A stretch of 60,972 nucleotides of DNA from Lachnospiraceae bacterium. Lineage in GTDB: Bacteria; Bacillota; Clostridia; Lachnospirales; Lachnospiraceae. The position numbers were made by a program, and so were the translations under genes. A model generated the notes under the pieces. That model made no database searches, was not told where the DNA came from, and saw only the letters and a list, made by a program, of their open reading frames with translations. Positions 8,115 to 16,461 of the stretch are shown in pieces (the stretch's first letter is position 1; every line of letters starts with the position of its first letter). The stretch is taken from positions 1-60,972 of the forward strand of contig JAFZZY010000035.1 in the NCBI GenBank assembly GCA_017615545.1, in the 5' to 3' direction.

Positions 8115-9434
8115 ATGAAGAGATTTAAGAGTATTCTGAAGAGTAATAAGGGTGTTACGCTTGTTGAATTAATGGTATCATCTGCGATATTGCTTTTAGT
8201 TATTTCTGCCTTTTTGAGTATGGTTGCTTCTGCAGCGAAAATGTTTGCAAGAGAGTCTCGCGAACTTGATATTCAGGAAGAAGCACAGATCGTAACGAAT
8301 CAGATCGAGGGATTGCTTACTGATGCAAGCCTTTATGCCGGTCAGGTTGGTGATGAGATCTATATTGTAAATGAAGATAAAGTCCATATCGTTTCAAAAG
8401 AAGCGACCGGAACTTATTATTCCGTTTACAATTTCCCCTCTTCTGAGGATGCAACTTCAGAGAATGTAAAGGATCTTCTTACTAATTCCCCGGGCGTTCT
8501 GAAGTCCGGAGGAGTTCAGTCCAGATCACTTATGTCCACTCGCCTCTCGAGTCTTGCATTGAATACTGATGATCTGGATGACGGAAATATCGTTTATCTT
8601 TCTTTGAACTATGACAACATGGAACGCAACTATGGCGTTAACCAGAGTATCTATTTGAGAAATAAGCCCGGCCTCAGCGGCGGTAGCGGCGGCACAACTC
8701 CGGTAGATAATGATTTTGATGCCGAACTTACGGTTCTCCGTTATAAGACATATAATCTTAAGACGATTTTTGGTGTTTCTAGTATCAACTCGAATGGTTC
8801 GACCCCTGCTATCAGCGGTGCGGATGCGGGTAAGTATGATGTTAACATCGCAAATGGTACTGTAGCAATTAAGGGTTCTGTAGGTAAGGATGTTTCTTCC
8901 GCAGGTGGAGCAACGGTTACATGTACGAAGAATGGTTCAAATTATAAGATCCGCCTTTCGTTTGATGCAATAGAGATCGGTTTGGGTGCCGGTGAAACAC
9001 AAACTACGAGGGTGCGTGTCAGAGACGTTGAACAGGCGTTGGATTACATCTCTGTAAAGGGATTTGATACACATGCCGATACTGTTAAATATGTAGTTCA
9101 GGTTAGTATCAATCAGCTTAACACTTCCAATGTGACAACTATTAAGGTTGGATCGATATCTGCTCCTATCACCCTTACCGGTGGAAACGGAACTTCACTC
9201 AGTGATATGGAAAAAGATATCCGCTACAATAATAATGCAAATTATTTTAAGGGTGTGTATCGTTTCTGCCTGGATGACAGATCGAACCATATAATCCTGA
9301 GACAGTTTGGACAGGGCGTTTTCGATGGTAATCCTGTAGTTATGTACAATATTCATGTATATCATCGCACGAATAACACCAACCCGGCTACCTATGAGTC
9401 GCTTGGTGAGGCTACGATTCAGGTTTTACATTGA
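8115..9434 (+). CDS. Minor pilin-like protein, PilW/GspJ type, large
   Basis: The 439-residue protein begins with a prepilin leader KSNKGVTLVELMVSS: cleavage is expected after Gly13, the +1 residue is Val rather than Phe, and Glu18 is Glu5. The helix is followed by LDIQEEAQIVTNQIEG, a pattern of PilW/GspJ proteins, and a large beta-rich domain. A Gly-Ser linker (GLSGGSGGTTPVDN) near residue 190 separates two parts; the second may be an adhesive or capping domain. It ends the pilus cluster: a strong terminator follows within 30 bases. Confidence 0.88.
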   Translation: MKRFKSILKSNKGVTLVELMVSSAILLLVISAFLSMVASAAKMFARESRELDIQEEAQIVTNQIEGLLTDASLYAGQVGDEIYIVNEDKVHIVSKEATGTYYSVYNFPSSEDATSENVKDLLTNSPGVLKSGGVQSRSLMSTRLSSLALNTDDLDDGNIVYLSLNYDNMERNYGVNQSIYLRNKPGLSGGSGGTTPVDNDFDAELTVLRYKTYNLKTIFGVSSINSNGSTPAISGADAGKYDVNIANGTVAIKGSVGKDVSSAGGATVTCTKNGSNYKIRLSFDAIEIGLGAGETQTTRVRVRDVEQALDYISVKGFDTHADTVKYVVQVSINQLNTSNVTTIKVGSISAPITLTGGNGTSLSDMEKDIRYNNNANYFKGVYRFCLDDRSNHIILRQFGQGVFDGNPVVMYNIHVYHRTNNTNPATYESLGEATIQVLH

Positions 9435-9459
9435 TTGTTAAGATAATGCGTTAGAATTT

Positions 9460-9494
9460 AATGGGGTCTGCATTTGTTGCAGACCCCATTTTTC
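9460..9494 (+). terminator. Terminator of the pilus cluster
   Basis: A perfect 13-bp stem (9460-9472 with 9478-9490), 5-base loop, and a T run. Confidence 0.95.
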
Positions 9495-9523
9495 TTGACT
9501 AAATTGCGAAAAAGTGATATATT
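9495..9523 (+). promoter_or_regulatory. Sigma-A promoter of the OpgB-like gene
   Basis: TTGACT (9495-9500), 17 bases, TATATT (9518-9523). It starts right at the end of the preceding terminator. Confidence 0.82.
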
Positions 9524-9559
9524 GTTCTCGTTGCATTTTGGTATTATAGTTTCACAAGA

Positions 9560-11188
9560 ATGGTTTTAGAGAAAATGAATCCTTACAGTCTTTTACTTAC
9601 TGCATCCTGCGTATTTACCTTCGCTCTTTTGATGCTGCTTGATGTCCTGATAGTGAAGAGAAAACGAAAAAAGAACGGAGAGTCAGCGAAACTTCCTGTG
9701 TCTTTTTTTGTGGCTCATGGCTTTACATATTTAGCGTTCATGCTTGGTACAGCGCTGCTGACAGCGACGTACTGGATGAAGGCAAACTTTAATGAGACAG
9801 ATCTGGCAACGTTGTTCTTTCACATGCATGTGAAGATAACGAGTAATGATATTCAGAACTTCAAAGGCCTTTATTTATGGCTTTCTTTATGCATTTTTGC
9901 CGGTTCTTTGATCCTTTGGCTTCTTGGAAAGTTGGGAGCATTTTTGCTCAATCGCGGCCCGAAGGGCTGGCGTATCGCGTATATCGTGATTCGGAATATC
10001 ATCATCGTTGCTTATCCTGTGATCGCTATTTGCGTTATCTGTTCACACTTTAATGTGATTCCGTACATAAAGCAGCGGTTAGATACTACGAAGATCTACG
10101 ATGACTATTATGTGGACCCTAAAACCGCGAAGGTTACATTTCCCGAGAAGAAACGAAATCTGATCTACATTTATCTCGAGTCAGTAGAGAACTCCTACGC
10201 TGACCCTGCGCATGGTGGGGTATCGGAGGATAACCTGATTCCCGAACTGACAGAGCTTTCGCTGAAGTACGAGAATTTCGGTGACAGAGGCAGTAATATC
10301 TTGCATGGGCCTACGCCGGTGTCACAGAACGCCTGGACCATGGCTTCTCTGGTCGGTCAGACCAGCGGTATTCCCATCAATTTCGGATTTGACAGCGTGA
10401 TCATGCAAGAGGGCGTTAACGAATACCTTCCCGGGGCATTTAACCTGGGAGATATGTTGAAACGAGAAGGATACGATCTGTGTTACCTGATTGGTTCTAT
10501 TTCTAGCTTTGCCGCGATGGATGTGTACATGCGAACGCATGGCGATTACGAAATCCGCGACTATAACTATTATCACGACAAAGGCTTGATCGATTATTTT
10601 GTTTGGTGGGGGTTTGAAGACTATAAGGTCTTTGAATTTGCTAAGGATTATCTCGTTGAGGCGAGCGCCTCGGATCAACCGTTTGCATTGACCCTGATGA
10701 CCATGGATACGCATTTCACGAATGGTTATAAATGTGAGTATTGTGAAGATGTGTACACGAACCAATATAGTAATGTGATCGCATGCTCCTCAAGAATGGT
10801 AAGCTCATTTGTGAAGTGGGTTCAGGAACAGCCTTTCTATGAGAACACTACGATCGTCGTGATCGGAGACCACCCGACCATGGACACGGCATATTACAAT
10901 GGTCTGAAGTATTCTTCAAAGGATTATGTCCGTCGAAATTATATAGCGGTCATCAATTCGGCAGTTGAGAACCCTTCGGATGTTGCCCGGAACTATCAGG
11001 TCATTGATATGTATCCGACAACGATCGCTGCCCTGGGCGCTACGATCGAGGGAGACCGTTTGGGGCTTGGAACGAACCTTTACTCATTGACCCCTACTCT
11101 GTACGAGGAGCTCGGTAAGGAGTATTTTGATAAGGAGATCATGAAGAACTCCCGATACTATAATGATAAACTGGCCGATTTCGACTAA
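9560..11188 (+). CDS. Membrane phosphoglycerol transferase / LTA-synthase-family sulfatase fold, OpgB-like
   Basis: The 542-residue protein has about four membrane helices (first 170 residues) and an extracellular alkaline-phosphatase-like domain. Visible catalytic features are YLESVENSY (metal-binding Glu), a nucleophile-type Thr near residue 259 in NAWTMASLVG, which resembles the OpgB/MdoB motif more than LtaS, and GDHPTMD near the end. Such enzymes move glycerol phosphate from phosphatidylglycerol to a cell-envelope acceptor. No good ribosome binding site precedes ATG 9560; ATG 9575, with AGAGA before it, is an alternative start. The gene is alone between its promoter and a palindromic repeat. 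A second, longer family member lies at 14298. Confidence 0.87.
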   Translation: MVLEKMNPYSLLLTASCVFTFALLMLLDVLIVKRKRKKNGESAKLPVSFFVAHGFTYLAFMLGTALLTATYWMKANFNETDLATLFFHMHVKITSNDIQNFKGLYLWLSLCIFAGSLILWLLGKLGAFLLNRGPKGWRIAYIVIRNIIIVAYPVIAICVICSHFNVIPYIKQRLDTTKIYDDYYVDPKTAKVTFPEKKRNLIYIYLESVENSYADPAHGGVSEDNLIPELTELSLKYENFGDRGSNILHGPTPVSQNAWTMASLVGQTSGIPINFGFDSVIMQEGVNEYLPGAFNLGDMLKREGYDLCYLIGSISSFAAMDVYMRTHGDYEIRDYNYYHDKGLIDYFVWWGFEDYKVFEFAKDYLVEASASDQPFALTLMTMDTHFTNGYKCEYCEDVYTNQYSNVIACSSRMVSSFVKWVQEQPFYENTTIVVIGDHPTMDTAYYNGLKYSSKDYVRRNYIAVINSAVENPSDVARNYQVIDMYPTTIAALGATIEGDRLGLGTNLYSLTPTLYEELGKEYFDKEIMKNSRYYNDKLADFD

Positions 11189-11249
11189 TGTGACAGTGGG
11201 GACGGTTCTTTTTGTCACCGTGACAAAAAGAACCGTCCCCGTTGTCACA
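11189..11249. repeat. 61-bp REP-like inverted repeat
   Basis: Two 30-base arms (11189-11218 and 11220-11249) match at 28 of 30 positions around a one-base centre. It starts directly after the stop codon of the preceding gene. One arm recurs at 32647-32676. Similar GGGGACGGTTCTTTTTGTCAC repeats are, from memory, widespread in Firmicutes. No T run makes it a standard terminator, but the hairpin would be extremely stable. Confidence 0.9.
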
Positions 11250-11261
11250 TTTTACGTGGAT

Positions 11262-11291
11262 TTTACAAATTGTATCTATGTTCTTTACAAT
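11262..11291 (+). promoter_or_regulatory. Candidate promoter of the Na/Pi cotransporter gene
   Basis: TTTACA (11262-11267), 18 bases, TACAAT (11286-11291); each box differs from consensus by one base. Confidence 0.6.
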
Positions 11292-11341
11292 CCGAAGGTA
11301 TACTATCTGTGTGAATTTCATATGAGTATTTTGGAGGATTT

Positions 11342-13132
11342 ATGGACTTAAACAACGTGCTGAGTTTGGTGGGCGGTCTTGCTTTATTCTTATTCGGTAT
11401 GAATCTGATGGGCGAGGCATTGAAGAAACAGGCCAGCGGTCGTCTGAAGAATGTTTGGACGAAATTGACCACGAGCACATTTAAAGGCTTTATTCTTGGA
11501 TTGGTAGTTACTCTGGTGATCCAGTCCTCATCTGCCACGACAGTCATGGTCGTCGGCTTTGTAAACTCCGGTTTCATGACACTGCAGCAGTCCGTCGGTG
11601 TCATCATGGGTGCCAACTTGGGCGCATCCATCACGAGCTGGATCCTGGCGACTTCCCAGTTTGAGGGTTCCAGTAACATGATCCTGATGTTCCTCAAACC
11701 GTCGACGTTCATGCCGATCTTGGCGCTTTTCGGCGTCCTTTTCTACATGTTCATCGGAAAAGGAAAGAAGAAGGATCTCGGTCTGATCCTGCTCGGCGTT
11801 TCCGTCCTGCTTTATGGTATGGAGACCATGTCCGACGCGGTGGCGCCTCTCGCTGAGATGCCGTCGTTCCGCAACCTTATGGTGAAGTTTTCCAACCCGT
11901 TGCTGGGTCTGTTCGTCGGTTTGATAGTAACCGCAGCGATCCAGAGTTCCGGTGCTTCGGTAGGTATCTTGCAGGCACTGTCTACCACGGGCGCGATCAC
12001 TTACGGAATGTCCATCCCCATCGTTATGGGTCAGAATATTGGTACCTGTGTAACGGCGATGATCTCGTCCATCGGTGCCACGAAAAACGCGAAGAGAGCC
12101 GCGTGGATCCACTTGTATTTCAACGTCATCTCGGCAGCCGTGCTGTTGACGGCGTATGTTTTGGTTTCTCACCTGATCCCGCTTCCGATCCTGGATAAGG
12201 CGGCAGGTCCGGTCGGCATCGCGGTCGTTCACACCGTGTTTAAGTTGTTGGCACTGACACTCTGGATGCCGTTTGCGAAGTGCCTGGTCACATTGGCAGT
12301 CAAAACGGTTCCGGACTCGGAGCGCGAAGAGAAGATCGAAGTTTTGGACGAACGTCTTCTGGATACGCCGTCTGTTGCTTTGGATCGTTGCCGTGAGGCT
12401 ACAAACAACATGGCGGTCTTGGCCTGCGATACATTGGCCACGTCCCTGGATCTTTTATCCAACTACACGGAGAAGGTGGGCAATACCATCCGTGAGGGCG
12501 AGGAAGAGGTTGACCACTACGAGGATATGCTCGGTACCTATTTGGTCAAGCTTTCCGGACGGAATATGACTGAGACCGACAGCCGTGAGGTAACGAAACT
12601 GCTGCACATGATCGGCGATTTCGAACGTATCAGCGACCACGCCGTGAACCTGCTCGAGACCGCGCAGGAGATCGCGGATAAAGGCCTTTCCTTCTCGGCA
12701 GAGGCGACACAGGAACTCGACATCATGACGCGCGCCGTCCTCGAGATCCTGAATATGACATTGACCGCATTTACCACAGACGACCTCGCTTTAGCGCTCC
12801 ATGTAGAGCCTTTAGAGCAGACGGTGGACTATCTTAAGTCTGCGATCAAAAAACGCCATGTACAGCGCTTACAGCGCAATGAATGCACCATTGAGATGGG
12901 CTTTGTACTGTCGGATATCCTGACGAACCTGGAGCGTGTCTCCGACCACTGTTCGAACGTCGCGCTGTGTATGCTTGAGATCGCACAGGACAGCCTGGAG
13001 ATGCACGAATACCAGCAGAAGATCCGCGACAACGACATCAGCAACTACAACCGCACATACGACGAATACATGGAGAAATACAAGCTTCCGGTGAAGGAAG
13101 AGAGTATGAAACCTGCGTTGGCGGAATCGTAA
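11342..13132 (+). CDS. Na+/phosphate cotransporter with C-terminal PhoU-like domains
   Basis: The 596-residue protein has two inverted membrane repeats, each with a QSSSAT/QSSGAS motif (VIQSSSATTVMVVGF and AAIQSSGASVGILQ), the hallmark of the NptA/PF02690 sodium-phosphate symporters. Residues from about 345 onward form two PhoU-like helical bundles (motifs DFERISDHAVNL and NLERVSDHCSNV), a common fusion in bacteria that links transport to phosphate signalling. TTGGAGGATTT precedes ATG 11342. It is a single-gene unit with its own promoter and terminator. Substrate is taken from the family; other anions are possible. Confidence 0.95.
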   Translation: MDLNNVLSLVGGLALFLFGMNLMGEALKKQASGRLKNVWTKLTTSTFKGFILGLVVTLVIQSSSATTVMVVGFVNSGFMTLQQSVGVIMGANLGASITSWILATSQFEGSSNMILMFLKPSTFMPILALFGVLFYMFIGKGKKKDLGLILLGVSVLLYGMETMSDAVAPLAEMPSFRNLMVKFSNPLLGLFVGLIVTAAIQSSGASVGILQALSTTGAITYGMSIPIVMGQNIGTCVTAMISSIGATKNAKRAAWIHLYFNVISAAVLLTAYVLVSHLIPLPILDKAAGPVGIAVVHTVFKLLALTLWMPFAKCLVTLAVKTVPDSEREEKIEVLDERLLDTPSVALDRCREATNNMAVLACDTLATSLDLLSNYTEKVGNTIREGEEEVDHYEDMLGTYLVKLSGRNMTETDSREVTKLLHMIGDFERISDHAVNLLETAQEIADKGLSFSAEATQELDIMTRAVLEILNMTLTAFTTDDLALALHVEPLEQTVDYLKSAIKKRHVQRLQRNECTIEMGFVLSDILTNLERVSDHCSNVALCMLEIAQDSLEMHEYQQKIRDNDISNYNRTYDEYMEKYKLPVKEESMKPALAES

Positions 13133-13147
13133 TTTATTAAACTATTA

Positions 13148-13181
13148 TCCGTGGCATACGAAGAGTATGCCGCGGATTTTT
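13148..13181 (+). terminator. Terminator after the Na/Pi cotransporter
   Basis: A 12-bp stem with one G-T pair (13148-13159 with 13165-13176), 5-base loop, five T. Confidence 0.92.
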
Positions 13182-13241
13182 CGCTTCAGAAGTACATTTC
13201 TTACGAATCCTTTAAAGCGTGCGTGGGTCGCCCTGTATTCC

Positions 13242-13270
13242 TTGCATTTCGCGCCATTTTTTGCTAAAAT
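13242..13270 (+). promoter_or_regulatory. Promoter of the cysteine synthase gene
   Basis: TTGCAT (13242-13247), 17 bases, TAAAAT (13265-13270). A GC-rich leader of about 60 bases follows. Confidence 0.7.
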
Positions 13271-13337
13271 ACATAAGGCGGGCGACAGCCTGCTTTATTG
13301 TGATGTACGGCGCCCGGCGTCGTTAGTAGGAGTTTAT

Positions 13338-14285
13338 ATGATCTTAAACAATATTCTGGAGGGCATCGGCCATACGCCGCTCGTGCGCCTCAATCGTATG
13401 GTAGGGCCGGACTCGGCGCAGGTATTGGTGAAATTCGAGGGCCTGAATGTGGGCGGCTCGATCAAAACGCGGACAGCGTATTGCATGATCCGCGATGCTG
13501 AGAAGAAGGGGCTCATCACGAAGGACACGATCATCGTGGAGCCGACGAGCGGAAACCAAGGCATCGGTCTGGCACTGGTCGGCGCGGTAAAGGGACTGCG
13601 GACCATTATCATCATGCCGGATTCGGTCAGCGAAGAACGGCGTAAACTTGTGGAGCATTATGGTGCGGAAGTTATTCTGATCCACGATGACGGAAATATC
13701 GGCGAATGCATTGACAAATGCGTACAGACGGCCCTTCAGATGAAGGCGGAGAACCCGAACGTGTTTGTTCCGCAGCAGTTTGAAAACCCTGCGAATCCGC
13801 GCGCGCATCGGCATCATACCGGCGTGGAGATCCTGGAGCAGGCGGAGTGCGAGATCCACGGATTTTGCTCCGGTATCGGAACCGGCGGTACGCTTACGGG
13901 CATCGGAGAGGTGCTGAGGGCGCAGAACCCGGATATCGAGATCTGGGCGGTGGAGCCGGAAAATGCGGCCATCCTGGCCGGAGGAACGATCGGAACGCAC
14001 CTGCAGATGGGCATCGGCGACGGACTGATCCCTCCGATCCTGAACCAGAATATTTACAGCCATATCTACGTGGTCACGGACGAGGAGGCAATCTCCACAG
14101 CACAGAATTTGGCTCGCTTAGAGGGTATCCTGTGTGGTATCTCCAGCGGAACGAATGTCGCAGCTGCACTGAAACTGGCGAAGAAACTGGGACCCGGAAA
14201 AACAGTCGTTACAGTCCTTCCGGATACGGCCGAGCGGTATTTTTCAACACCGCTGTTTGATGAGGATTATGTAAGCGGGAAGTGA
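13338..14285 (+). CDS. cysK: Cysteine synthase (O-acetylserine sulfhydrylase family)
   Basis: The PLP enzyme makes cysteine from O-acetylserine and sulfide. ATG 13338 follows TAGGAG and gives 315 residues, the normal length; a longer open frame upstream runs back through the promoter and terminator and is not the gene. Lys43 in GGSIKTR is the PLP lysine, TSGNQ (70-74) the substrate loop and GTGGT the phosphate-binding loop. The lysine context is NVGGSIKTR instead of the usual NPxGSVKDR, and the loop reads TSGNQG instead of TSGNTG, so substrate preference may differ from classical CysK. The gene after it starts 13 bases on and may share the transcript. Confidence 0.9.
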   Translation: MILNNILEGIGHTPLVRLNRMVGPDSAQVLVKFEGLNVGGSIKTRTAYCMIRDAEKKGLITKDTIIVEPTSGNQGIGLALVGAVKGLRTIIIMPDSVSEERRKLVEHYGAEVILIHDDGNIGECIDKCVQTALQMKAENPNVFVPQQFENPANPRAHRHHTGVEILEQAECEIHGFCSGIGTGGTLTGIGEVLRAQNPDIEIWAVEPENAAILAGGTIGTHLQMGIGDGLIPPILNQNIYSHIYVVTDEEAISTAQNLARLEGILCGISSGTNVAAALKLAKKLGPGKTVVTVLPDTAERYFSTPLFDEDYVSGK

Positions 14286-14297
14286 TAAGTAGATAAG

Positions 14298-16373
14298 ATG
14301 GAAGAGATAACGGAAGAAAAGGGGCGTAAAAACAGCATAAAGGACATGAAACTCAAGGATGTGTTTAATACCCGCGGAAAAAGAGGAGCCGGGTATGTTT
14401 TACTCATCATTTTTGAAGTTTATCTTTTTGCGCACTTTTTTACCTGTGCCATGGAGTACTATGTGACGGATGTGTCGGAGGGCTTTTTCTCGTATTTCAT
14501 ATCCGATTATCTTACGTACCTCTATGATGTGCCGAGATATCTGATCGTGTTACCGCGTGCGGTGTCGGAGTTTTTCTTCCGCTCGTATGAAGTCACGGTC
14601 GTAATGATCCTGCTTCTGTTTGTGTTTTTTGTTTTCCAAAGAGGATACATCGCCGTTTTGACATCCGGTACGCTCGGCATGATACTGTGTTATGCCAGCA
14701 AGATAAAATTCCAGAACCGGATGGAGCTTTTGAATTACAGGGATCTGGCCCTTACGGAAGCGGCCGGCATGGCAAAAGAATACCTTTCCTTTGATTTTGG
14801 CCTGCGTTTCCTGGGCATGTTGATCATCGTCCTGGTTTTCGGCGCATTGACCTTTTTTACGGATCGGCTCGTCCGGGATGACCGGAAGGCTATGGTCCGC
14901 AAAGAAAAGGTCATCTTTTGGGGGATCCGCGCAGGGATCGGCCTGCTGATGATCGGCGCGTTCTTCCACTATCAATATCGTGTCAACAAGAAAATCAAAA
15001 CGACCGATTATCTGGACAGTTTTTTCTACCTGACGGAACGACCTTCAGACTTCGTGGTCTATCGTTTTTTCGAAGATAAAAGTACTACTTATAAAGTTGA
15101 AGAGGTGAGAGAGGCCTATCAGAATATCCTGGCTTCCCGGCCGGCCCAAAACGGGAAATCGACGCTCGCTGCCGAGGATTATCCCAACGTGATCGTGATC
15201 ATGGATGAATCCTGGTGGGATATGGGGCAGATCGATCCGGATAAAATGAAACTGTCGCAAGATCCCCTGGGGCCCGTAAAGGAATTGGGGGATAAAGTAT
15301 CGATCGGTACGGCGGGTGTAAATATCTACGGCGGTGGTACGATCTGCTCGGAAGTCGAGTTTTTGACCGGCTGGAATTCAAAGTATTTCTCCAGTTCGTC
15401 CACGGCTATGGCAGAGATGGCGGAACGGGATGCGCACTCGGTGGTGGAGTACTTCAATGCTTTGGGCTATGACACACATGCGATCCATCCGTATTCCGGC
15501 GAATTTTACAGTCGTGACACTTTGTATCAGAGACTGGGATTTGATCATCTGACCTTTGATCCGGATATGAGATATAAAAAACTGTTCGATCGGTATATCA
15601 GCGATGACGCTCTGGCGGATCAGATCATTTACGAATTTGAAAACAGAAGTGCGGATAAGGCGTTTATCTTTGCTGTTTCGATCGCCGCACACCGCACGAC
15701 CCTGGAATATGATATTCCGTTCAATGATGATTACCCTTATATGGTAACTTATGAGAAGGGGAAGGACTGGGCTCCGATCGAGGAGTGGCCTGATACGGAG
15801 TATGAATATTTGACACATTGTATCAACGGAGTGTACGAAGCGAGCGCGGCTTACGCGAAGTTGGTCTCGTATTTCGAGGAACAGGGCGAGCCTGTGATCC
15901 TGGTGATGTTCGGAGATCATTGCCCGAACCTGACGGCTTCGGAACTGAGTGATCTGGGTATCATCCGCGAGGCGGTTACGCCGGATTGGAATCCGACCGC
16001 GATCAATGCGGAGTCCACGGAGCAGGATGTGCAGGATATCCTGACGATGTATTCGGTCCCGGTGATCTCGTGGTCCAACTGCCTGGACAGCCCGGCTCTG
16101 GATATGTCTCTGAATAATGTGAGCGTGTTGGCGACCAGGATCATAGAAAAGAGTGGTCTTCCGACGGCCAGAATGGCCCTTTTGGAAGAATTTTACGAGT
16201 CCCGGCTGGCTTCGGACTGCCTCTTCTTCATGCTGGATGAGAAGGGGGACATTGTATCCGAGATCACGGATGAGATCCGCGAGAGCATTCAAAACAAGAT
16301 CATGATCCAATATGATCAGATCTATGGGGACGATATCTGCAAGGATATCTGGCTTCCCATGAACGATCGGTAA
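14298..16373 (+). CDS. LTA synthase family protein (LtaS-like membrane phosphoglycerol transferase)
   Basis: The 691-residue protein has five to six membrane helices in its first 250 residues, then an extracellular sulfatase-fold domain. Catalytic signs are IVIMDESWWDMG (metal Glu), a likely nucleophile Thr near residue 347 in GGGTICSEVEFLTG, and MFGDHCPNL. This is the LtaS pattern: polymerisation of glycerol phosphate onto a membrane anchor at the outer face. No strong ribosome binding site lies before ATG 14298. It follows cysK by 13 bases with no terminator, so it may be read from the cysK promoter. The actual polymer (lipoteichoic acid or another glycerol-phosphate decoration) cannot be read from sequence. 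Confidence 0.9.
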   Translation: MEEITEEKGRKNSIKDMKLKDVFNTRGKRGAGYVLLIIFEVYLFAHFFTCAMEYYVTDVSEGFFSYFISDYLTYLYDVPRYLIVLPRAVSEFFFRSYEVTVVMILLLFVFFVFQRGYIAVLTSGTLGMILCYASKIKFQNRMELLNYRDLALTEAAGMAKEYLSFDFGLRFLGMLIIVLVFGALTFFTDRLVRDDRKAMVRKEKVIFWGIRAGIGLLMIGAFFHYQYRVNKKIKTTDYLDSFFYLTERPSDFVVYRFFEDKSTTYKVEEVREAYQNILASRPAQNGKSTLAAEDYPNVIVIMDESWWDMGQIDPDKMKLSQDPLGPVKELGDKVSIGTAGVNIYGGGTICSEVEFLTGWNSKYFSSSSTAMAEMAERDAHSVVEYFNALGYDTHAIHPYSGEFYSRDTLYQRLGFDHLTFDPDMRYKKLFDRYISDDALADQIIYEFENRSADKAFIFAVSIAAHRTTLEYDIPFNDDYPYMVTYEKGKDWAPIEEWPDTEYEYLTHCINGVYEASAAYAKLVSYFEEQGEPVILVMFGDHCPNLTASELSDLGIIREAVTPDWNPTAINAESTEQDVQDILTMYSVPVISWSNCLDSPALDMSLNNVSVLATRIIEKSGLPTARMALLEEFYESRLASDCLFFMLDEKGDIVSEITDEIRESIQNKIMIQYDQIYGDDICKDIWLPMNDR

Positions 16374-16396
16374 GATCGAGAAGAACCCGTCATTTC

Positions 16397-16425
16397 TTGC
16401 TTTTCACGCAGGAATTTGATATAAT
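16397..16425 (+). promoter_or_regulatory. Sigma-A promoter of trkAH
   Basis: TTGCTT (16397-16402), 17 bases, perfect TATAAT (16420-16425). Confidence 0.82.
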
Positions 16426-16461
16426 ACATACAACAGGTATACCGTTTAGGGAGTTTGTGGT

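Noticed and set aside
13167..13337. Longer cysteine synthase starting upstream of 13338
   Set aside because: The extension lies in the preceding terminator and in the gene's own promoter; ATG 13338 has the ribosome binding site and the normal N-terminus.
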